Made by a program: the position numbers and the translations under genes
The notes under the pieces: generated by a model
Told to the model about the DNA's origin: nothing
The model's input: only the letters and a program-made list of their open reading frames with translations
The model's database searches: none
DNA from: Fistulifera solaris
Lineage: Eukaryota > Bacillariophyta > Bacillariophyceae > Naviculales > Stauroneidaceae
Direction: 5' to 3'
NCBI GenBank assembly: GCA_030295235.1
Contig: AP026124.1
Location: forward strand, 248,001 to 312,000
DNA length: 64,000 nt
In this document: one piece after another, positions 22,506-30,681 of the stretch
Layout: the number at the start of each line of letters is the position of its first letter
Numbering within the stretch: position 1 is the stretch's first letter

Positions 22506-23120
22506 ATGTCGGAGAAGGCTTTCCCATTAGCAGATGCAGAACTCACCATTGCGCTGTTGGATTTGATTCAGCAAGGTAAGATTTCCTCCCTGGTATATCG
22601 TATCCAACGACTCGTTTCCGCATCTAACGTAAACTTTTATCCTCCCATTTCCCTCTAGCGACGAATTACAAGGTAAGATCAAAAACTGGTAGTTTCTTTA
22701 GTTCTTGCTTCTTCCGGGGGGCTAAAAGCGTCTATCTCTTCGCGTTTTGCAGCAAACGAAAAAAGGAGCCAACGAAGCCACCAAAACTCTGAATCGTGGA
22801 ATCAGCGAGATGATTATCATGGCCGCCGACGCGGAACCGATTGAGATCTTACTCCATTTGCCTCTTTTATGCGAGGATAAAAACGTGCCGTACGTCTTTG
22901 TCCCGAGGTGAGTCATGGTGTCGAACAGCTTTGAAATCATGTCGGATTGTTTGGTAAATTCTCACTCTCTGTCACTCTTTTTCTAGTAAAATTGCACTGG
23001 GCCGCGCTTGCGGTGTCTCTCGCCCTGTCATTTCGTGTTCCATCACGACGAATGAAGCGTCTCAGCTAAAAAAAGACGATTGACGACATGAAGATCAAGA
23101 TTGAACAGCTTCTAGTGTAG
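22506..23120 (+). CDS. SNU13: SNU13/NHP2L1 (15.5K) snRNP and box C/D snoRNP protein
   Basis: L7Ae-family protein that binds the kink-turn of U4 snRNA and box C/D snoRNAs. Four exons: 22506-22575, a 14-nt microexon 22659-22672, 22753-22907 and 22987-23120. The product shows [61 protein letters not shown] and [16 protein letters not shown], nearly identical to eukaryotic SNU13. The A7 run at 23068-23074 appears one base too long: as given, translation stops at 23083, but with A6 it continues to the conserved family ending IEQLLV and TAG at 23118-23120, giving 123 residues. Acts in the nucleus and nucleolus. Confidence 0.95.
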
Positions 23121-23405
23121 ACTGTTTTCGGTTAGCTGGGGCAGCTGGGGTTTGTTTGTATGGATAGGTGGAATGGGAGAGAATGAGTGGATGTCACTTT
23201 TTCGGGGATGACTGGGTCTATTTGATTTACTTCAACGAACGTAAGATGGGCGGCGAGCGGTTTATGTAGTTGCGGAGTCGATGAATCTCAGTGATCAACT
23301 CTGACTGATTCGTCAGAGCCGTGAGGGACGAGACATAGAATATGTTTTAAATAAGCGGACTAATGATTTTGTTTGCAATTCTACTTATTCTTTCGTTTGT
23401 AGATT

Positions 23406-24201
23406 TTACAAAAAGTCGTCGTCACTATCGTCGTCGTCATCATCAAAGGGGCTAAGAGAATGTTTTTCTGCCGGGCTCTCCGGAAGTACGGAAATGGGAG
23501 ACTGATCCAAGATATGGGAGGAGGGCATGCTATCGTGGACTTCATAATCTTTGCTTTTTGTAATGTCTTGTGCTGTCTTCGAGATGGGCGTCGCGGGTAC
23601 TTGACTCGACGAAGGAGTGATCAAAGAAAGTGAGTCTTTTGATACAGTTGCGCTTGCAATCGGAGCCGCACCAGTGACAGATCCCTTACTTTCCTCAAAG
23701 GAATTCATGAGATCGGCTGGATCATACTTGTGGAGTGCTATGCGCCTGTCAACGACGACAAAAAAACAACAATGAGTTGTGTGTCAAACCAAGACAGAAA
23801 TAACAGAAAGTATCCTTATCAACTTACCAAGCTTTCACCAGACCCTGCCAACGCTTCTTGGAAATATCCAGATTAGCATCCGGCGTTGAGGGAGTTTCCA
23901 TGCTCCGAATGCGGCGCTTTTCCTTGGGCACTTGATGGGAATATGCATGATATCCAGCAGTATTCTTTCCTTTCGCGATGTCCTTATTCATTTGTTGAAT
24001 GCGTTTCAAATGCTCGGAATCCTTGGGGTCCAATTTGTTGAACTTTTCTTCTAGCGCCAACGGCTTGGAACGTTTTCTCTGACGCCGCTCGTTGCCATCG
24101 GAACCTTTGCTACCGGAACTGAGACTACCGCGACGTTTTACCAAAGCCCTGGGAGTGCAATTCACCAGGGGTTCCTCCATAGTCGACTCAAGAACATCCA
24201 T
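23406..24201 (-). CDS. SLBP: histone stem-loop binding protein
   Basis: Binds the 3' stem-loop of replication-dependent histone mRNAs. Exon 1 is 24201-23828, intron 23746-23827 (82 nt, phase 2), exon 2 23745-23406, total 237 residues. The RNA-binding domain (about residues 60-135) has KRIQQMNKDIAKGKNTAGYHAYSHQVP, a TPSTPD segment matching the TPNK-type phospho-motif region, and KKRWQGLVKAWRIALHKYDP split by the intron. The N-terminus carries a basic stretch (RRQRKRSK, probable nuclear localisation); the C-terminus ends in an Asp run (DDDDDDSDDDFL). The presence of SLBP predicts at least some histone mRNAs ending in a stem-loop. Confidence 0.92.
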
Positions 24202-24443
24202 CTTTGCAATTTGACAAGGTACGAAGTTTTACGATACAATAAGCTACAAATCGAATGAATGGGAAGAGTTCTCTATGTTTTTATTTTTTATCGTCCCTTA
24301 TCCTTTCACAGAAAACAAGGCCGGCGTTTGGGAGGAGAGGCGGACGCGCACTTCACTCGTTCACTTTGCACTCGAGGCCACGACATTTGAATTTTGGGCG
24401 CGATGGCGGGAGGAGGAGGAAAACGAGGACATCGATTTCCATA

Positions 24444-24503
24444 TTTACTATAGGCCTAAAGTGTTTTCTGGCTTTCGACACGACTGCGATGATTCTGTCA
24501 CGA
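24444..24503 (+). repeat. two-box dispersed element, copy 2
   Basis: TTTACTATAG at 24444-24453, a 25-nt spacer, CACGACTG at 24479-24486, then a degenerate second arm ending GTCACGA at 24503. It sits between the divergent starts of SLBP (24201, -) and the K+ channel (24742, +). Confidence 0.65.
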
Positions 24504-24741
24504 AGCAAGCTGTTTCTGAGCCAGATTGTTTACTGTACGGAGGTTAGCCGTGTGTCTAGTATTTTTATAGAGTGACTTTCGAAGTGGCACTCTTGCTGTG
24601 GTACTGGTAATCAAGAAAAAAATACTCCGTACGCGAAAAGAGGAACGATTTTTCTGTTTCTGTTGTCCGCCTTTAAACTCGATCTTTGTTGCCTTTCAAT
24701 TCATACATCTGGCAATCCTTCTTTGTTTCATTGTAAACAGG

Positions 24742-26007
24742 ATGATCCTCGTCGATGGCTTGTCTCGTGTCATTCGTAGTATGCTCCGATTTGGGCGGTC
24801 GGACCATCCAATCGACGCTACGGAAAATGAAGAATCAACACTTCTACGAAGATCGAGCTACACACCTTCGCTTTCCGACACATACGAAGGATTTGAGCAA
24901 TCCTTTACGGCCTTCCAGCTCTGTATTTTCCACGTGATTTGCTATTATCTCATTGCGGTTCTTTGTTTTAGCTATTTCTTCGAAAACTGGACTATCATTG
25001 ATTCACTCTATTTCGCAACGGTTCTATTTACGACAATCGGCTTTGGTGACCTGGAGTCCGTCAACTTGGACTGGGCGTATGTCGGTAATCTTCTTGGCGA
25101 TGTATGGTATAGTTTTGTTGGGGATTTTCCTCGGTATTGCCGGACACAACCTGATGGAGTATCAAACCAAATTATGGGATCGACAACGAAAAGATGTCCG
25201 CAGCAAAATATTGCGAACCGTAGAACAAGCAGCAATCGAGAGAAAAGAGACTGGAGATAGTCAACCGTCGGAACCTTTGGAAAGCCAACGGGCAGTGGAT
25301 GTATCCTTGTGTCGCGAAATCGGTCAAGTTGTTCTTTCAAAAGTCCCATTTTATTTTTTTGTTCTGATGGGCGGGGTTATGCTAGGACATGCGGAAGGAT
25401 GGAACATGTTTGAAAGGTAAGCGCGCCATATAAATAGTGACGTTGAAATATCAACGCACGCTTCGACTCAAATCTATTCTAGTATCTATTTCACCGTTAC
25501 AGCTGGGACTACCATTGGTGAGTTCATAGTTTTCCAAACAAAAGAATGAACTTTCAAAACAATCGCTAACAGAAACGGTGTTCTTCCTCGGCAGGCTTTG
25601 GTGACTATCATCCAGATCATCCTCTTGTTCGACTTGCGTGTTGCTTCTTTCTTCCTCTTCTCGTGGCAGTTCTGGGACAGTTTCTCGCTGCGGTTGCTTC
25701 GGTTTACATGAAACGTCAGCGGCGGCAAGCAGAGCGAAAGTTTCTTACTCGAACCATGACCATTTATGACATGCAGGCTATGGACGAGAACAACGATGGT
25801 GAAGTTCAAGAATCTGAATTCCTTGCTTTCATGCTCGTAGCACTCAACAAAGTGAACAAGGATGAGATTACGGAAATAATGTCACTCTTTGATAGACTAG
25901 ACGTGTCGAAGTCGGGTACCATTGACATGAAAGACCTTGTTGTCAGTAAAGCCGAGATCTTCCGTGGGGTACTGGGCGATTCCACCGTCCCAAAGGGGAG
26001 ACGCTGA
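24742..26007 (+). CDS. two-pore (TPK-like) K+ channel with EF hands, one frameshift
   Basis: Three exons: 24742-25416, 25483-25517 and 25595-26007 (introns 66 and 77 nt). Two K+ selectivity filters are visible: TTIGFGDL in the first pore and, spanning exons 2-3, AGTTIGFGDY in the second. Four transmembrane helices flank them (FHVICYYLIAVLCFSYFF; LAMYGIVLLGIFLGIAG; VPFYFFVLMGGVMLG; LPLLVAVLGQFLAAVAS). Two EF hands follow (DENNDGEVQESEF, DVSKSGTIDMKDL), so Ca2+ gating is likely, as in plant vacuolar TPKs. The frame breaks at GG 25084-25085; removing one G gives WAYVVIFLAMYGIVLL and 373 residues. In-frame sequence upstream of 24742 has no ATG. Confidence 0.9.
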
Positions 26008-26370
26008 CCACATAATCTAGAGTCCACGGACCATCCCTCACACAGTTCTCTTGTTGAACAACTCGCTTTCACAAATTGTTTCATTTAAATCGAGGACTCG
26101 CCGCCAATCCCCGTGCCCCGGTGCCGTGCATCATGTTCATATACTGCCAGCGCTGACGCCGTTCTTCGCTTTCAGGATCCTTCCCCACACGACGATAAAA
26201 CTTTTCTTGATCTAAATCCCTGCTGGAAAATTGGGATCGGCTACTGGTCCAGCTGCTGTCCAAACTTGGTCTTCGGATGGATTCTGTTACAAAGAACTTG
26301 CTCATTTCGAGTTTCTCGGCTGAAGTAACGTTTATGCAGGTGTGAATGTGGTGAATGTGGTGAACGTCTT
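25963..26370. repeat. segmental duplication, copy A
   Basis: About 400 bp nearly identical to 28454-28842, in the same orientation. It spans the last ~45 nt of the K+ channel CDS, its 3' flank, and a minus-strand copy of the 3' end of the TLDc gene. Confidence 0.9.
26081..26370 (-). pseudogene. truncated copy of the TLDc gene 3' end
   Basis: Encodes only the C-terminal ~85 residues of the TLDc protein (TSAEKLEMSKFFVTESIRRP through RGLAASPRF) with few changes, and has no upstream TLDc domain. It overlaps the duplicated block, so it is a by-product of the duplication and not an independent gene. Confidence 0.85.
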
Positions 26371-26566
26371 GGTACAATTCTGAGCGAGGATCAGCCTGCC
26401 CACTTTGTAAACATAGCGTCGGCTAACTAAACTGCCCATCGGAGGGCAAGGCTTTCGTTCTTTAAACATAACACAAAGCATTCTTTCGCACTACGAAAGT
26501 GAGAGTATACACAATGGACTGAGTGTGCTTTTCGGACTCAAAAGTCACTGCTAGCTATTTAACGTT

Positions 26567-27621
26567 CTACTTCGAGTGAACACCTCCCTCCTTTGAAAAA
26601 TATTTGTCATGGAGGTACTGTCCTGAGGTGGTTGGCTCGAACTTGGGAGGGTTATCCTCTGAGCAACATGTATCAAGAGGGACGATAGGAACATCAAAAC
26701 CTGGCTCGTAGAAGAAAGGAAGGGAATACCTCTCCGATCCACCCTGAAGGACGACCCTATGCGGTGTCGAGCGAAACAAACCATTCGACAAACGCTCCAA
26801 CATATCTCCCAAGTTCACCACAAACGCACCACTCCGATGAGGAACATCGATCCATTGACCAGTCTTTAGCAACACTTGCAAGCCAGGCGTTCCATCCGTA
26901 CGCAACACAGTAATCACTGGCCCATCTGTATGTTCACCAGCTCCAAATAGTCCTTCCTCCGGTACACTCTTAACATCTCCGTAATGAAGTAAACTTAATG
27001 CAGTCATCGGGTCTTCAAACGTTTTGTCGAATGAGCCCTTTGGTAATCCCAGAGCAAGGGCCAAGCTGAGAATAAAATAGGATTGCGATAAGTCAAACAA
27101 ACAAGTAGAACTGCCAATGATGTACTTGTCACAGATAATTATACTCACAGCTGCACCAATCGAAAGCAAAGCTCACACATCTTGTCATGATAAGTTTCTA
27201 TAACGGTGCGGAATTTTTCGCAATCATCCATGTCCGGAGTGAGCTCAGGAGAAGGCATCACATTTGACCCCTTGAGCTTTGCAACGTTATATTCTGGGTG
27301 ATCAGCAGGGAAGTGTCTTCCTACGTAGAACCCTTCCTTGGTGTCGCCGTCCGCATCGGCTCCATAAGCGATCTTTCCATCCAGGGTGAAGTATCCTCTG
27401 ACAAGAGCAGGGTTGCTGAGCGCTTTCTTGGACGGCTTTGAGAGACTGAAAAAGAGCTTGGACTGCTCAAAGACATCGGTGATTAGCTCCTCCTCAATTC
27501 CATGATCCTCGAGGAAGAAAAAGCCAACTTCGATACATGCGGAACGAAGGCGGTTCACGGTTTCCTCAGAATCGCTGTTGCGTAGAGAAATCGTAGGGAT
27601 CGCGTCATCTTGGATACACAT
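26567..27621 (-). CDS. 2OG-Fe(II) oxygenase, isopenicillin-N-synthase-like
   Basis: Soluble non-heme iron oxygenase of the DIOX/IPNS family. Exon 1 27621-27149, intron 27066-27148 (83 nt, phase 2), exon 2 27065-26567; 323 residues. The N-terminal DIOX_N domain shows IPTISLRN...RLRSACIEVGFFFLEDHGI. The catalytic core shows GEHTDGPVITVL (HxD), FRSTPHRVV (second His) and SERYSLPFFYEP (RxS for 2-oxoglutarate). It lies inside a duplicated block, with a relic of a second copy upstream (28255-28440). The substrate cannot be told from sequence; relatives oxidise small molecules. Confidence 0.9.
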
Positions 27622-28254
27622 GGTGGGAGTGAGCTAACTCAGCTGCAACTTTGGATCGTCAGAGAGGCAGTAAGTAAATCTAGGATGGCACCGTTCAAAG
27701 TGAGTATCCTCTTCAATACAGATCAGCATGGTTTTTGTGCATCGTGCATCGGCCCAAGGTTGATACTTAGTAGCCTTCCGTCGAGCCTCATCGAGACCCG
27801 CACACGATATCCAAAAAACGACGAGAGGCGAGGAAGGAATCACGTGCTTGAAAGATATCCTTGATCCTTCTTGCGTCTTAAGTCTTAATGCTTTGAAAAG
27901 GAATAAAACAAGACTTGTCTTATTGCCGGCAAAATACCTTCGTCATCTTCATTTTTTTTATTGTGTATCTAGTCCACTTTACAAACCCTAAACCTTACCC
28001 TACAAAGTCCTCATTTAGTCGTGGACGACGTCTGACGACTCGTCACTCTTACTAAGTTTACTTGTCTACGTAGAAGGATCTCGAAAACCCCTCTCTAACC
28101 TTTAACAATAACTAAGAGCTGAAAATTATAGCATGAATGCTTGCTCAGTAGCTTATAAAAGACTTGCATCCATTAGGAAGAAACTGCGACATGGTACAAA
28201 TCTAAAGCGAGAGTCAGGCTCCAACTGCCACCTTTCGAAGACAGTCTTTCCTGC
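27622..28254. other. spacer within the rearranged block
   Basis: No intact gene. AT-rich sequence between the 2OG oxygenase gene and its relic; only short frames. Confidence 0.5.
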
Positions 28255-28440
28255 CCTTGACGTCGGCATAACAAAGTAGAGCTAGCAAAGTTAGCGGGTC
28301 TTCGAAATCCTTATCAAAAAACCAGAGCCGGGGCCCACCTGACAAGAGGACCGCGACGAGATAAGAAAGTCAAACATCACTGTTTCAGTTTGCATCGATC
28401 GCTGTACTCCCTGTTGTACAAGTCGAAAGCTCAAAGCGCA
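28255..28440 (-). pseudogene. relic of a second 2OG oxygenase copy
   Basis: Reading minus, CALSFRLVQ matches the end of exon 1 of the intact gene (CELCFRLVQ). A GT...AG-like interval follows, then FDKDFEDPLTLLALLCYADVK, matching FDKTFEDPMTALSLLHYGDVK of exon 2. Only this fragment remains and no catalytic residues are left. It directly abuts duplication copy B. Confidence 0.75.
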
Positions 28441-28453
28441 TCTTTGGGTGGAA

Positions 28454-28842
28454 CGTGGAGTACTGGGCGATTCCACCGTCCCAAAGGGGAGACGGTGACC
28501 AGATAATCTAGAGTCCACGGACCATCCCTCACAAAGTTCTCTTGTTGAACAACTCGCTTTCAAACAAATTATTTCAATTAAATCGAGGACTCGCCGCCAG
28601 TCCCCGTGCCCCGGTGCCGTGCATCATGTTCATATACTGCCAGCGCTGACGCCGTTCTTCGCTTTCAGGATCATTCCCCACACGACGATAAAACTTTTCT
28701 TGATCTAAATCCCTGCTGGAAAATTGGGATCGGCTACTGGTCCAGCTGCTGTCCAAACTTGGTCTTCGGATGGATTCTGTGACAAAGAACTTGCTCATTT
28801 CGAGTTTCTCGGCTGAAGTAAGGTCTATGCAGGGGGTGAACG
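28454..28842. repeat. segmental duplication, copy B
   Basis: Same sequence as 25963-26370, with a remnant of the K+ channel 3' end at 28454-28500 and the genuine 3' end of the TLDc gene. Confidence 0.9.
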
Positions 28843-30178
28843 TCCAAACTTCAATGTTTCTGACTTGAAATGTTTCTGTGTGATCACCAGCACCGCACAA
28901 ACCCGGACTACCGAAACTTTCACTGGGGCTCGTTGTTCCCGTAATCAAATCATCACTAAGTGCAAGGGCAAAGCCCATCTTCTCCGTCATTTTAGCAAGT
29001 TCGTGAAGATTGCCGAACTCATCAAGAGATGGTGCATGATCATCTCCTCCAATAGCTAGAATATCGTGCCTGCAGATCTGCATCATCCCATCAGCAGGAC
29101 CGCTGTAATTATACACATCGATTTGAGATTCGAGAGCGGCTTGGTCAAAGAGCGAGTAGCACTTAGTGAGTCTCGACTTTTTCATCCTCCATACAAATGA
29201 AGGCTTCGAACCGAAGAATCCGAAATGGTTTCCCCAAGCCTCCGAGGTAAAACTTCCAAAGACGTCTCCTTTGTTCGTTTCAATGGCCAATATAGTGTTG
29301 GGGGAAGCGCGACAGTACATCTTTAACGTCTCGAGCGAGGCTCCATCGCGAATCAACGAAAACTTTAACCAATAATTTTGATTCATCAACGAAGATGGTA
29401 TGTGGCTCATGAGAGCGTCCATCAGCGGGGGCGACAACACATGGGGCTGGGCACTCGTATCATCCGCTGACGTTCCAATAATCTTAAAGGCGTTGTGGTC
29501 TGATGTATTTCCATTTAAGATATCAGCAATCGTTTCGGTACGATTATAGTCATGCCCAAAGTCTTTGGCATATTCGTCTTTCAAGATCTCCCAAGCGGAA
29601 TAATCACTCCGAATCGTATCCTCATCCCAAGACGAATCGCTGGAACAAGAATCTTTGTCTTCTTTTCTTACTTCTTCGTCGGACGGAATATCGTCGCCTT
29701 CTTCTTCTTCAAACGATAGTTTCTGTATCCAGGGTCGCGCCGCAGTGCTCTGTGTATCGTCGACGCCGTGAAGGGAGCCCCTCATGACTAATGCTTTAGG
29801 ATTGACTCCATCTTCGTGTGCTTTCCATAAATTCCATAACATATAATTTCTTCTGTTTGGCTTTAATTCACGTTTGTTTTCGATCAGAGCGTCAGGAATA
29901 GAAAACAGAACATCATCGTCTAGCTTTTTGGCTGCTTGCTGTAGGAGTCGGGTTTTCTCACTGGCCTCTCTGGCACACGTATCGGGTGAGTTGGACGGAT
30001 CTACATCATCCACCAGAAGTGCATGTAGAAATAGTTTTTCGGCGGACGATAGAGACGGAATACGACGGAGCACCTTGGTCTGTAATAGTTGCCGAGCTTC
30101 TTGTACTTGTTCGGATAGTTTGTCGCTCGACGAAAGACTGGAAGAAAGATGTTGTAAAGTAGCTGTTTCTCCGCTCAT
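28574..30178 (-). CDS. TLDc-domain protein
   Basis: 534 residues in one frame. Residues 1-230 are helical and acidic (EEEEGDDIPSDEEVRKEDKD). The TLDc domain lies at about 255-460: LMDALMSHIPSSLMNQNYWLKF, SLIRDGASLETLKMYCR, ILAIETNKGDVFGSFTSEAW, an aromatic SKPSFVWR segment, HDILAIGGDDHAPSL (the GGxxxALxL-type core), and IEVWTF near the end. TLDc proteins are linked to oxidative-stress defence and V-ATPase regulation. The basic, Arg-rich C-terminal tail is what was duplicated at 26081-26370. Start is the first ATG; no intron. Confidence 0.88.
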   Translation of the reverse strand: MSGETATLQHLSSSLSSSDKLSEQVQEARQLLQTKVLRRIPSLSSAEKLFLHALLVDDVDPSNSPDTCAREASEKTRLLQQAAKKLDDDVLFSIPDALIENKRELKPNRRNYMLWNLWKAHEDGVNPKALVMRGSLHGVDDTQSTAARPWIQKLSFEEEEGDDIPSDEEVRKEDKDSCSSDSSWDEDTIRSDYSAWEILKDEYAKDFGHDYNRTETIADILNGNTSDHNAFKIIGTSADDTSAQPHVLSPPLMDALMSHIPSSLMNQNYWLKFSLIRDGASLETLKMYCRASPNTILAIETNKGDVFGSFTSEAWGNHFGFFGSKPSFVWRMKKSRLTKCYSLFDQAALESQIDVYNYSGPADGMMQICRHDILAIGGDDHAPSLDEFGNLHELAKMTEKMGFALALSDDLITGTTSPSESFGSPGLCGAGDHTETFQVRNIEVWTFTPCIDLTSAEKLEMSKFFVTESIRRPSLDSSWTSSRSQFSSRDLDQEKFYRRVGNDPESEERRQRWQYMNMMHGTGARGLAASPRFN

Positions 30179-30681
30179 GGTGTATTATTGCTGTATTGTG
30201 TGAATAAGTTTTGAATTAGTTGAGTGTAGTTTGGTTTGTTATCTTGTTGGAATGAATGCAAGTAGCTTTCCTACTTCGCAAATGTCGTTCAACGTAAGAA
30301 AGAAAGGTGCTGTCAAAGGGAAGAACAACGTCGAAAACGGTGAGAACGCGTTCGCATCCGAAGTTGTTGCACTCTATCATAATTTGTAGACTTGCGTTCG
30401 CGTTTTGGAACTTATCATTGTTAACTCATTGTCTTTCCGTTACTCATTGAATCAAGTCTGACGAGTGACGAACGAACAAAGACGTTAAAGCAACGTTATC
30501 AATGACAATTATATTATAGAGTAACGGACTGCACGCGTGAAAGTAACAAACGGCCAAAAGAAGCAACAACGACAACAACAAAACTTTTCCAAGCCATCAT
30601 CCTTCCGATAAGATAAACGAACGAATGAACAAGCAATAAGAAACAACCATCGCCTTTTTATTTTTATAAGCATTGAGAAAG
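30179..30681. other. intergenic spacer, divergent promoters
   Basis: It lies between the TLDc gene (-) and nicastrin (+). It contains AAC/CAA-rich tracts near 30560-30590. No gene or RNA recognised. Confidence 0.5.

Noticed and set aside
25963-28842. The ~390-bp direct repeats as LTRs of a retrotransposon
   Set aside because: The repeats consist of the 3' ends of two host genes, and the interior holds an oxygenase gene, with no gag or pol.
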